In this document: positions 45,383-56,235 of the stretch, in pieces
Position numbering within the stretch: position 1 is the stretch's first letter
Layout of the letters: each line of letters begins with the position of its first letter
Assembly (NCBI GenBank): GCA_023266215.1
Contig: JAHFRQ010000004.1
Span: 1-64,000 of the forward strand
Direction of reading: 5' to 3'
Source: Gammaproteobacteria bacterium
GTDB lineage: Bacteria > Pseudomonadota > Gammaproteobacteria > Coxiellales > Coxiellaceae
Length of the DNA: 64,000 nt
Program-made: the position numbers and the translations under genes
Notes under the pieces: generated by a model
Database searches by the model: none
Told to the model about the DNA's origin: nothing
What the model saw: the letters and a program-made list of their open reading frames with translations, nothing else

Positions 45383-46416
45383 CATTTACAGCCGCCATCA
45401 ATGAAGCAATGCATATTGCGATGCAAGAAAATAATAAATTGGTATGTTATGGCTTAGGAACAGATGATCCCAAAAGCATTTTTGGCACAACCGATAATTT
45501 ACAGCAACAATTTGGTGAGGCACGTGTATTTGATATGCCTACTTCTGAAAATGCCATGACAGGCGTTGCGGTAGGCTTAGCCTTGGGCGGATATCCTTCT
45601 GTGATGTCTCATCAGAGACTCGATTTTTTCTTATTAGCAATGGACCAATTGGTGAATTCTGCGGCAAAATGGCACTATATGTTCGGTTCTCAAAATTCAG
45701 TGCCCATCGTTATTCGACTCATCATGGGTCGTGGTTGGGGACAGGGTCCGACGCATTCGCAAAATCTACAATCTTGGTTTGCGCATATTCCAGGCTTAAA
45801 AGTGGTGTCGCCTACTTCGGCTTATGACGCAAAAGGCTTGTTGCTATCTAGCATTCGTGACCAAAACCCCGTTGTATTTTTAGAGCATCGTTGGTTGCAC
45901 AACAGTGTCAGTGATGTGCCAGCAGATGATTATGAAATTGAATTAGGCAAAGCTAAAATTGTTCGAGCAGGCTGTGATATTTCGCTCGTTGGCATGTCTT
46001 ATATGGTGGTTGAAGCGATGCGTGCAGCAGATCATTTAGCAAAATTTAACATTGATTGCGAAGTGATTGATATCAGAACCATTCGACCACTTGATTCTGA
46101 GACTATCTTTAATTCAGTTAGAAAAACAAAGCGTATATTGGCATTAGATACGAGCCAGCCAATGTGTTCAGTTGCCAGTGAAATTATTTCTCGTGTGAGC
46201 TGCCAATTATTTTCTGATTTAAAATGCGCGCCACAATTAATAGCCAATCCCGACAATCCAGAACCTACTAGCTTTGGTTTGACCAGACATTATCATCCAA
46301 CTGCACAGGATATTGTTGAGCGTGTTTCCAAGATGTTAAATATAACAATTCCAGCCATGATTTTATCTTCAACGCCGCACGATGTGCCGGGTGACTGGTT
46401 TAAGGGGCCATTTTAA
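45370..46416 (+). CDS. Thiamine-diphosphate dehydrogenase E1 component, beta subunit
   Basis: 348 residues with the transketolase-like pyrimidine domain (TSENAMTGVAVGLALGGYPSV), FGSQNSVPIVIRLIMG and a C-terminal transketolase domain (EVIDIRTIRPLDSETI). Overlaps the alpha gene by 13 bases and the next dehydrogenase by one. Probably forms an alpha2-beta2 enzyme that decarboxylates a 2-oxoacid and transfers the acyl or hydroxyalkyl group, possibly to a sugar. Confidence 0.92.
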   Translation: MRQLTFTAAINEAMHIAMQENNKLVCYGLGTDDPKSIFGTTDNLQQQFGEARVFDMPTSENAMTGVAVGLALGGYPSVMSHQRLDFFLLAMDQLVNSAAKWHYMFGSQNSVPIVIRLIMGRGWGQGPTHSQNLQSWFAHIPGLKVVSPTSAYDAKGLLLSSIRDQNPVVFLEHRWLHNSVSDVPADDYEIELGKAKIVRAGCDISLVGMSYMVVEAMRAADHLAKFNIDCEVIDIRTIRPLDSETIFNSVRKTKRILALDTSQPMCSVASEIISRVSCQLFSDLKCAPQLIANPDNPEPTSFGLTRHYHPTAQDIVERVSKMLNITIPAMILSSTPHDVPGDWFKGPF

Positions 46417-47453
46417 TGATTACAGCTGCGGTATTAATAAAACAAAACAGGCCGTTGGAAATTTTAAATAATATTTTATTTCCGATATTAAATAGGGGAC
46501 AGGTATTAGTTAAAATTAACTTTGCAGGATTATGCCACAGTCAATTAATGGAAATAAGTGGAGAGCGCGGCGAAGATAAATATCTACCCCATTTATTAGG
46601 GCATGAAGGTGTTGGCAAAGTCGTCGAAATTGGCGAAGGAGTTACCAAAGTAAAAAAGGACGATGAAGTGATTTTGGGCTGGATTAAGGCCGAAGGCTTA
46701 GAAGGTGGCAGTTCACAATATCACACGACAGAGGGAATAATCATTAATTCAGGCGCCGTCACTACTTTTAGTGATTATGCGGTTGTGTCTGAAAATAGAT
46801 TAATTAAAAAGCCCAAGCATACTCCAAGTGAACTAGCCGTGTTGTATGGCTGCGCTATTCCAACCGGTTTGGGAATGGTGTTAAATGCCGTGCCCCATAA
46901 TTTTAACGGGACTATTTGTTTTGTAGGATTAGGTGGCATTGGATTAAGTGCTTTGTTATCAGCAAAATTAAGAAATTTTTCAAAAATTATTGCAATTGAT
47001 GTCAATCCCGAAAAATTAGCTTTAGCAAAAGAATTGGGCGCAACGCATGTGATTAATCCTCTAAAACAAAACACACATCAAGAAATAAAAAACTTAACCG
47101 ATAATATAGGCGTTGATTTTTGTTTTGAATCAGCAGGCTCTACGAAAACAATTGAGCTTGCATTTGAAATAATAAAGCGCGGTGGCGGACAATGTATTTT
47201 TGCATCCCATCCTGCTGCCGGTGAAAAAATTGCGTTAGATCCATTTGAATTAATCTCTGGAAAAAATATTCGCGGCACGTGGGGCGGTGAATCTATCCCC
47301 GATCAAGATATTCAACAATTTGATCAATACTTTAAAGAAAATTTATTGCCGCTGAATAAATTAATCAGTAAAAAATATGATTTAGAAAATATTAATCAAG
47401 CAATCGACGATCTAAAAAACAAAAAAATTGCACGGGCGTTGGTGAGATGTTGA
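46416..47453 (+). CDS. Zinc-dependent alcohol dehydrogenase family protein
   Basis: 345 residues with the catalytic-zinc motifs GLCHSQ and GHEGVGKVVEIG and the Rossmann GLGGIGLSALLSAKL. The four-cysteine structural zinc lobe is missing, as in some family branches. It follows the E1 pair directly, so it may reduce or oxidise the E1 product. Substrate unknown. Confidence 0.88.
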   Translation: MITAAVLIKQNRPLEILNNILFPILNRGQVLVKINFAGLCHSQLMEISGERGEDKYLPHLLGHEGVGKVVEIGEGVTKVKKDDEVILGWIKAEGLEGGSSQYHTTEGIIINSGAVTTFSDYAVVSENRLIKKPKHTPSELAVLYGCAIPTGLGMVLNAVPHNFNGTICFVGLGGIGLSALLSAKLRNFSKIIAIDVNPEKLALAKELGATHVINPLKQNTHQEIKNLTDNIGVDFCFESAGSTKTIELAFEIIKRGGGQCIFASHPAAGEKIALDPFELISGKNIRGTWGGESIPDQDIQQFDQYFKENLLPLNKLISKKYDLENINQAIDDLKNKKIARALVRC

Positions 47454-48004
47454 TAAATACAGAAAAGATGAAACAAGAAACACCCGAGGTTTACTATCTG
47501 GTCGATGCATCGCCCTGCCTTGAGAAAAATGATTTTGATCTGCTGGTTAATCTTGCATTTAAAAGTACAAGAAAAAGAGCAAGATATTGCGCACATAAAA
47601 ATAAAGACAGTGATTTGCATGATATGTTTGAAGTATTTACAAATAATACATATATGAGACCGTTAAAGCAGATATCTAAAACTTATTCTTTTCATATTAT
47701 TCATGGTTGTGTCGATGTTTATTTATTCTCAGATGATGGCGACATTATTGAGGTAGTTTCTCTGGGTGATTTCCAATCTGGAAAGAGTTTTTATTTTCGA
47801 CCCCCGGAAAATACTTACCGCACGCTGATTACCAATACAGAATTTGTCATTTATCATGAGGCTACAACAGGTCCATTTAGAAAAGAAGACACTATTTTTG
47901 CACCTTGGGCACCGAGAGAAGATGATATTGGTGGAATACGTAATTTTTATATGCAATTAAAGCGAGAAGAAGCAAATGCAAAAAGTAAGTTTTTTAGATC
48001 TTAG
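47447..48004 (+). CDS. WbuC-like cupin-fold protein lacking usual histidines
   Basis: 185 residues with the WbuC layout: SLHDMFEVF-like region (DSDLHDMFEVF), a beta core (VDVYLFSDDGDIIEVVSLGDF) and the closing EATTGPFRK and APWAPRED. In WbuC proteins the metal site reads PHRH; here the same place reads RPLKQ, and the later His position is within PPENTYRTL, so metal binding may be lost. Overlaps the dehydrogenase by seven bases and DegT copy 3 by 29. Confidence 0.7.
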   Translation: MLINTEKMKQETPEVYYLVDASPCLEKNDFDLLVNLAFKSTRKRARYCAHKNKDSDLHDMFEVFTNNTYMRPLKQISKTYSFHIIHGCVDVYLFSDDGDIIEVVSLGDFQSGKSFYFRPPENTYRTLITNTEFVIYHEATTGPFRKEDTIFAPWAPREDDIGGIRNFYMQLKREEANAKSKFFRS

Positions 48005-49094
48005 AATAAGCAATGAAAATGAAAAAAAGGTTTTGTTGAAATCAATTGAAAATGTTTTTGACCACGGCCGATTTATTTTAGGCCCTGAAGTAGAGTTGTT
48101 TGAAAATAAGTTTGCGCGTCTCTGCAATAAAAAATATGGTATTAGCGTTAATTCAGGTACAGACGCACTTTTTTTGCTATTTAAAGCGCTTGGAATAGGG
48201 CCCGGTGATGAAGTGATCACAACCGCTTTGTCATGGATAGCTACAGCCAATGCAATTGCATTAACAGGAGCTACGCCTGTATTTGCTGATATTCGGGATG
48301 ATTTAAACATTGATCCAGACAGTGTAACAAAATTAATTAATTCAAAAACGAAAGCATTGTTACCAGTCCATTACTGTGGCAGAGTCTGTGATATGTCAGC
48401 CATTTTAAGCATAGCGAAACAATATAAATTACTGGTAATTGAGGACGCATCTCAAGCTGTTGGGTCAAGTTTTGATGGCAAAACACCCGGATCGTTTGGT
48501 GATTATGCTTGCTTTAGTTTAAACCCAATGAAAGTATTTGCTGCTTGTGGTGAAGCGGGCATAGTCGTTGCAGATTCAGAGATGATCGCCGAAAAATTAT
48601 GTGCATTACGCTATAACGGCATGATTGAAAGAGAGATATGTATGGAGCCAAGTATTAATAGCAGATTAGATACTATTCAAGCAGCAGTACTGTTGGAGCG
48701 CTTGTCTTATATTGAAAATATTGTGAAAAAGAGGCGTCAAATTGCAGATTTTTATCATGAGAATTTGTCAGGATATGTGATTATACCGGTTGAAGGTACG
48801 CATGAATACAATAATTATTATACTTATACTATTCGCACAGGTAATCGAAATGCCTTAATGACTTTCCTTGCAGAAAAGGGGGTAGAAACTAAAATACATC
48901 ATCGATATTTAATGTCACAACAAAGACCTTATCAAAATTTTACTTATGAGAAACCATTGGTCGCAGAAAGAATTGTGGAAGAAATTTTAAGTTTACCCTG
49001 TCATGAGAAAATGACATTTAATCAGGTTGAATATGTTTGTGATTGTATTACGCAGTTTTCGCACCAATATTCAGAAAATAAAAATTTAGTGTAG
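47976..49094 (+). CDS. DegT/DnrJ/EryC1/StrS sugar aminotransferase, copy 3
   Basis: 372 residues: VNSGTDALFLLFKALG, VIEDASQAVGS, PLP lysine Lys186 in SLNPMK, and a HHRYLMSQQ segment where copies 1 and 2 have HYPIP. It is less close to copies 1 and 2 than they are to each other. It begins inside the WbuC-like gene. Likely adds an amino group to a keto-sugar nucleotide made elsewhere in the cluster. Confidence 0.9.
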   Translation: MQKVSFLDLRISNENEKKVLLKSIENVFDHGRFILGPEVELFENKFARLCNKKYGISVNSGTDALFLLFKALGIGPGDEVITTALSWIATANAIALTGATPVFADIRDDLNIDPDSVTKLINSKTKALLPVHYCGRVCDMSAILSIAKQYKLLVIEDASQAVGSSFDGKTPGSFGDYACFSLNPMKVFAACGEAGIVVADSEMIAEKLCALRYNGMIEREICMEPSINSRLDTIQAAVLLERLSYIENIVKKRRQIADFYHENLSGYVIIPVEGTHEYNNYYTYTIRTGNRNALMTFLAEKGVETKIHHRYLMSQQRPYQNFTYEKPLVAERIVEEILSLPCHEKMTFNQVEYVCDCITQFSHQYSENKNLV

Positions 49095-51237
<2,143 letters not shown>

Positions 51238-51241
<4 letters not shown>

Positions 51242-51927
51242 ACTTAGCAGTGATCACTGCGCGTGGCGGTAGCAAAAGAATTCCACGAAAAAATATAAAA
51301 AATTTTTGCGGGAAGCCTATTATTGCATACTCTATTGAGGTTGCGCTGAAATCACATTGTTTTGATGAAGTAATGGTATCCACTGATGATTTAGAAATTG
51401 CAAAAATAGCCCAAGAATATGGTGCTTGCGTGCCCTTTATGAGATCAGCTGAAACCGCAAATGACTTTGCAACAACAGCTGACGTCTTGCTTGAAGTGAT
51501 CGATCAATATCAAAAAAAAGGAGTGAATCCTGAGTTTATCTGTTGCCTTTTTCCAACAGCCCCATTTATCACGACACATAGTTTAATTTCAGGATTTCGT
51601 CAACTTCAGGAAAATAAAAATATTGACACTATTTTTCCGATTGTACGCTTTTCATTCCCGATACAACGCGCATTACGTTTAACGAATAATCAGCTCACCT
51701 ATTTTAACCCGGGGTGCGCATTACTTCGCTCACAAGATCTTGAGCCAGCTTATCATGATGCAGGGCAATTTTATTGGTATCGTGTACAAACTTGCATAAA
51801 AAATAAATTTTCACTGAACGATCGTGCGTCAGGAATAATATTGTCAGAATCACAGGCACAAGACATCGACAATGATGATGATTGGATTTTGGCTGAGATG
51901 AAGTATAGAAATAGTCAAACACAATAA
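51238..51927 (+). CDS. pseF: CMP-pseudaminate/nonulosonate cytidylyltransferase, PseF-like
   Basis: Activates a nonulosonate with CTP. 229 residues with the N-terminal CTP-binding motif ITARGGSKRIPRKNIK and the SIEVALKS region, followed by FPTAPFI and the DIDNDDDW acidic end. The start overlaps pseC by four bases. Confidence 0.92.
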
Positions 51928-51955
51928 CAACAGAAGTATTAAAGAGCGGTATCGT

Positions 51956-53146
51956 ATGATGCAAAAAGCAATTTGGTTAATTACAGGTGGTCCAATGCAG
52001 TATATTGCGGCCAAAAAAATCATTGATAATGGGTACGCGCTTATTTTGTCGGACAGAAATCCTAAGGCCACCTGCGCATCACTTGCCGATTTATTTTTGG
52101 AAATTGATACTTTTGATGTTGACGCACACATAGCTGCCTGTAAAGAGGTGAAAAAAAAATTTGATATTAAGAGTGTTGTGACAATTGCAGCAGATTGTCA
52201 TTACACAGTCGCATGCTTAGCTCAGTATCTAAATTTGCATGGATTAGATCCAAATATTTCAAAAATATGTCGTAATAAAATACAAACACGCCAACTTTTA
52301 AAATCGATCGGCATGTATCAGCCAGATAGTTACATAATACAGTCCTTTGCTGATGTCTCAAAATTTTTAGAGGAGAACCCAAAAAAAAATTTTGTATTAA
52401 AAGCAAGCGACAGCTCTGGAAGTCGCGGTTTTCAAATAATTCAACCTAATAAAAAACTGACAGAAAAGCAATTTGAATATACGCAGCAGTTTTGTAGTAC
52501 TGGACACATTATTCTTGAAGAGCGTTTGCTTCCAGATCCAAGTCAGATCTCTGAAGCTTCTGTTGAGACGGTGTGGGTAGATGGAAAAATGTATTGGTTG
52601 AATTGGGTTGATCGAATTTTTTCATCCGATTTGAAATTCTTTCCTGCGTTTAAATTAGAATTTACACCCCCAGAAGGGATTGAACTGGGGCATGTTAATC
52701 CAGGAAGACGTGAATTTTCTATTAAGCAGACTGTAGCAAAATTAATTGAGCAGGCGGGTTGTGCACTTGGTTTGCGCCAACAAAAGGGAGGACATATTTT
52801 AAAAGCAGATATTTTTTTTTCAACCAATGGACCTGTTATTTTGGAATTAACACCGCGATCCTCGGGTGGCTGGGATAGCAGTGGTTCGTCGCCAGCAAGA
52901 GGTGCTGATATTGTGGGTGGGATAATACAGATGTCGCTGGGAGAGTTAGTTGATTTGAGCGCGTGGTTTCGTTATTTTCATTACCATGACGCTGAACGAA
53001 CAGCTGTTGTGTTGTCAACAATATCGAAAAATGCGGTTGATTGTATCGGTAGGCAATTTACATTGGTTTCTGGTTACTCAGAAACATCAAAATTAATAGA
53101 GTTAGCATTTCAACAACTAGGAAGAGAACAATATGTATCAATATAA
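51956..53146 (+). CDS. ATP-grasp enzyme of unknown substrate
   Basis: 396 residues with the ATP-grasp glycine loop LKASDSSGSRGF (about 150), a metal/phosphate motif ILELTPRSSGGWDSSG (about 295-310) and an N-terminal dinucleotide-like fold. Such ligases join a carboxylate to an amine or alcohol. Located between PseF and the synthase-type genes, it may attach an amino acid or other acid to an amino sugar. No further identification possible. The end overlaps the next gene by 14 bases. Confidence 0.82.
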   Translation: MMQKAIWLITGGPMQYIAAKKIIDNGYALILSDRNPKATCASLADLFLEIDTFDVDAHIAACKEVKKKFDIKSVVTIAADCHYTVACLAQYLNLHGLDPNISKICRNKIQTRQLLKSIGMYQPDSYIIQSFADVSKFLEENPKKNFVLKASDSSGSRGFQIIQPNKKLTEKQFEYTQQFCSTGHIILEERLLPDPSQISEASVETVWVDGKMYWLNWVDRIFSSDLKFFPAFKLEFTPPEGIELGHVNPGRREFSIKQTVAKLIEQAGCALGLRQQKGGHILKADIFFSTNGPVILELTPRSSGGWDSSGSSPARGADIVGGIIQMSLGELVDLSAWFRYFHYHDAERTAVVLSTISKNAVDCIGRQFTLVSGYSETSKLIELAFQQLGREQYVSI

Positions 53147-53720
53147 TAAAAAAGCGCCATTACCCAATTTATTTGCAAGTGGAAAGAATAATAGACTTGT
53201 CTTTAAAACACAGACAGAAGAGGCGGAGGTTTTGCTTTCTGGAAAAGGAATGATCGAAAAAGTTGTGCATGATGATTTGAAAAATAACAAGCGAACTGAG
53301 ATATTTTTTCAAAAATCACACCATGTGTTAGTCGGTTCTGGAAACTGTGAGAGAAACGTATACCATTTTTTGTTGCCTTCACTTCATGAGCATTTGCAAT
53401 TGCGTTTGGGTATAACAATTCATAATGGTGAAGGCACTTGGTCAAGTTTGCCGCATGATTTTGAGAATCATCTCGAAAATGATTTTGAAGAAGTTTTTTT
53501 CTATTTATTATCAGGCGGATCAAAAAGAGCAATTCAAGTTGGAAGAGGGGTGTGGTCTGATGGAAGTCAAGTTGATGAAATATGGCCAATAAGTGATCGT
53601 GAATTTAGCCCAATTCCGATGGGATATCATCCAGTCGTTGCAGAACCGGGAGTTGCAGTAAGCTACGTATGGGCCTATCTTGCAAAGAAAAAAAGATGGG
53701 AGAAAGTAAAGCATGACTAA
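53133..53720 (+). CDS. IolB/KduI-like cupin protein
   Basis: 195 residues with IolB/KduI-family blocks: WSSLPHDFENH, DFEEVFFYLLSGG and IPMGYHPVVAEPGVAVSYVWAY. IolB and KduI isomerise keto-sugar acids, with a zinc site of two His, a Glu and another His; here the first His pair reads only PHDF, so one ligand may be missing. A role on a sugar acid of this locus is plausible. Not recognised beyond the family. Confidence 0.65.
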   Translation: MYQYNKKAPLPNLFASGKNNRLVFKTQTEEAEVLLSGKGMIEKVVHDDLKNNKRTEIFFQKSHHVLVGSGNCERNVYHFLLPSLHEHLQLRLGITIHNGEGTWSSLPHDFENHLENDFEEVFFYLLSGGSKRAIQVGRGVWSDGSQVDEIWPISDREFSPIPMGYHPVVAEPGVAVSYVWAYLAKKKRWEKVKHD

Positions 53721-54384
53721 AACAGCGGTAGTTATTGGTGCAACTGGTAGTATTGGAAAAGCAGTATGCAATAAGCTGCAAAAATCTGGTTTTACGTTAG
53801 ATCAAGAGTGGCTGGGCGCGAATCGACCTGACGCCAGCCTGAAAAGATCTTATGAAAATTTGCCTAAAAAAATTGATGCTGCAATTTACCTGGCAGGAAT
53901 AAATGTGGTTGCGAAATCTGAGGATCTCGCGGTTGAGGATTGGGATAGAGTTCATAATATTAATTTAAAAGGCGCCTTATTTTTTGCGCAGGCAGCATTT
54001 TCTGCGTTAAAAGCCGCTGGCTCATCTAGCTTTATTGTTATTTCTTCTATCATGACCACGCATCCTTATCCTGGAAGACTGGCTTACTCAACGGCAAAGG
54101 CAGGGCTTGAGGCAATGGTGCGCACTTTAGCTGTAGAGTGGGGGCAGTATGGAATTGCAACACATGCATTGCGTTTGGGTCATATGGAAGGCCTGATGAA
54201 AACAACAATCAGTAATCCGGACTTGCTAGAAGCTGTTAAAAAACACGCCCCTCTTGGAAAATTGATTACACCAAACGAAGTCGCTAATTATATTCTGTGG
54301 TTAGTGGAAAATGGATGTCAAGCAGTTTCAGGCAGTATCATTGATTTTGATCCAGGATATGTTATTAATCGATGGCCGTTGTAA
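53713..54384 (+). CDS. Short-chain dehydrogenase/reductase
   Basis: 223 residues, classical SDR: GATGSIGKAV for NAD(P), catalytic YSTAK (Tyr and Lys) and the ISSIM serine. Overlaps the IolB-like gene by eight bases. A similar SDR (PtmA-like) is found in some legionaminic acid loci, so reduction of a keto sugar precursor is a possible role. Confidence 0.88.
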   Translation: MTKTAVVIGATGSIGKAVCNKLQKSGFTLDQEWLGANRPDASLKRSYENLPKKIDAAIYLAGINVVAKSEDLAVEDWDRVHNINLKGALFFAQAAFSALKAAGSSSFIVISSIMTTHPYPGRLAYSTAKAGLEAMVRTLAVEWGQYGIATHALRLGHMEGLMKTTISNPDLLEAVKKHAPLGKLITPNEVANYILWLVENGCQAVSGSIIDFDPGYVINRWPL

Positions 54385-54400
54385 ATAATCGGAGGTATAT

Positions 54401-55252
54401 ATGGTTTTTTTCATCGCAGAAATCTCTAGTAATCATGATCAAAATATCGATCGTTGTATTCAGCTTATTGATAAAGCCGCAGAAATAGGGTGTGATGCTG
54501 TAAAATTCCAACTATTTAAAATTGATAAGCTTTTTGCAGCAGAGATTCTGCGACATCGCCCAGAAGTAGCGGCCAGAAAACAATGGGAATTGCCGGTAGC
54601 ATTTTTGCCGTTACTAGCAGCGCGCTGTAAAGAAAAAAATATTCAATTTAGTTGCACACCCTTTTATTTAGAAGCAGTTGCTGAATTAGAACCTTATATC
54701 GCTTTTTACAAAATAGCGTCTTATGCCCTATTGTGGGATGAGCTTCTTGTAAAATGTGCAAAAACAAATAAACCCATTATCTTGTCTACTGGGATGGCAA
54801 CGTTGCTTGAAGTAGCGCACGCGGTTGATATCCTAAAAAGACATGGCTGCGAAGATTTAACTTTGTTGCATTGCGTTTCCGCATATCCAACACCTTTAGC
54901 AGAGTCTAATTTAGCTGCTATAAATTCACTAAGGATTATGTTTGGATGTCGTGTAGGATGGTCGGATCATACGGTTCAGCCATGTGTATTACAAAGAGCT
55001 ATTCATCGATGGGGTGCAGAAGTCATCGAGTTTCATTTTGATTTAGAGGGGCATGGCGCTGAGTTTAAAAATGGGCATTGTTGGTTGCCGCGGGATATTC
55101 AAGTGGTAATCAATCAAATTCGTAATGGTTTTGCTGCAGATGGTTTCGGCATTAAAGAGCCCGCTTTCTCAGAAATGGCTGAGCGTAATTGGCGCACAGA
55201 CGTGCTTGATGGTTTGAGACCACTTTTAGAAACGCGCAAGGCATATCTGTGA
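54401..55252 (+). CDS. NeuB/PseI-like nonulosonate synthase lacking the SAF domain
   Basis: Condensing enzyme family that joins phosphoenolpyruvate to a 6-carbon sugar. 283 residues with IAEISSNHDQN, AVKFQLFK, FYKIASYA, STGMATLLEV, LHCVSAYPTP and the GWSDHT motif. Normal family members have about 340-350 residues with a C-terminal antifreeze-like (SAF) domain that closes the active site; here the protein ends just after the TIM-barrel. GGAGG lies upstream of the ATG. The next gene starts four bases before its stop. Confidence 0.88.
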   Translation: MVFFIAEISSNHDQNIDRCIQLIDKAAEIGCDAVKFQLFKIDKLFAAEILRHRPEVAARKQWELPVAFLPLLAARCKEKNIQFSCTPFYLEAVAELEPYIAFYKIASYALLWDELLVKCAKTNKPIILSTGMATLLEVAHAVDILKRHGCEDLTLLHCVSAYPTPLAESNLAAINSLRIMFGCRVGWSDHTVQPCVLQRAIHRWGAEVIEFHFDLEGHGAEFKNGHCWLPRDIQVVINQIRNGFAADGFGIKEPAFSEMAERNWRTDVLDGLRPLLETRKAYL

Positions 55253-56235
55253 ATATTGCCATAGTGAGTCAGATAGGCTTTGATATTGGACTTGGACATC
55301 TCTCGAGAATGCTTGCGCTTGCGAGCGCGACACAAGAAAATCCAAATTGCAATTTGCAATTAATCATCCAAGGTGAACCTATTTCAAAAAAAGAATTGGC
55401 CCAGTTTCAACATCAGTATATTTCAGCGGATAATTTTTTTAATCAGAAATTAATAGCTTTGATTTCTTCGCAGAGAATTCAGCTGATTGTTTTTGATATA
55501 TGCTCTTTAAAAATAACGGAATCATTTTATTTGCTGTTAAAAGAGTTGCGTGACTTATCAGTAAAGATAGTGGGAATTGATGGAATTCTCTACAGCCAAT
55601 TTTGTGATTGGATTCATATCCCAGCATTTTTTGTAGACCCAAAAAAAATTTCAACTTGTCCATGTTCCGTGTCTTATGGCTGGGATAGTTATTTATTATC
55701 AACACCAGAAAACCACGCGTCATGGAAGCCTGGGCACAAAATTCTTATTTTGACTGGCGGTGCTGATGTAACACAATTAAGCCAAAGTTGGCCGAGAATA
55801 ATAGATATGGTTCTGCCGCGTCATTGCGAGATACACTGGGTGCAGGGACCTTATTCAAAGCCACCAGCCTTGCCCGATATTCTGAATCTTTCCTGGATTA
55901 TTTATAAAGCTCCGGAAAATTTAACGCAAATCATGACTAAGATAAATTATACAATAACCACCTTTGGAGTAAGTCTTTTTGAGGCGCTGCAACAAGGCAT
56001 TCCCACGATTGTATTTTCCCCGTACGGTGATAGAGATAAGATTGAATTAACAATGCTTCAAAAGGAAAATATTTGCGTGATCTCAAAAAATGAAATTGAT
56101 GCAATTGAAGCATTGCCTGAATTAATGCAGAACACTCTGCAAGCAGAACAATTTTCAGAAAGATCAAAAAGAAAATTAAATGTTTCTGGGGCAAAATTAT
56201 TGGCGCAGTGTATTTTCTCAATGGAAACAGCATGA
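55249..56235 (+). CDS. pseG: PseG-like UDP-sugar hydrolase
   Basis: Removes UDP from the bacillosamine-like intermediate in nonulosonate synthesis. 328 residues with the GLGHLSR motif (His17, the catalytic residue known in Campylobacter PseG) and GT-B fold segments (ILTGGADVTQ, ITTFGVSLFEALQQG). GTG start, overlapping the synthase gene. Follows PseF, ATP-grasp and synthase genes as in Pse/Leg operons. Confidence 0.88.
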   Translation: MNIAIVSQIGFDIGLGHLSRMLALASATQENPNCNLQLIIQGEPISKKELAQFQHQYISADNFFNQKLIALISSQRIQLIVFDICSLKITESFYLLLKELRDLSVKIVGIDGILYSQFCDWIHIPAFFVDPKKISTCPCSVSYGWDSYLLSTPENHASWKPGHKILILTGGADVTQLSQSWPRIIDMVLPRHCEIHWVQGPYSKPPALPDILNLSWIIYKAPENLTQIMTKINYTITTFGVSLFEALQQGIPTIVFSPYGDRDKIELTMLQKENICVISKNEIDAIEALPELMQNTLQAEQFSERSKRKLNVSGAKLLAQCIFSMETA

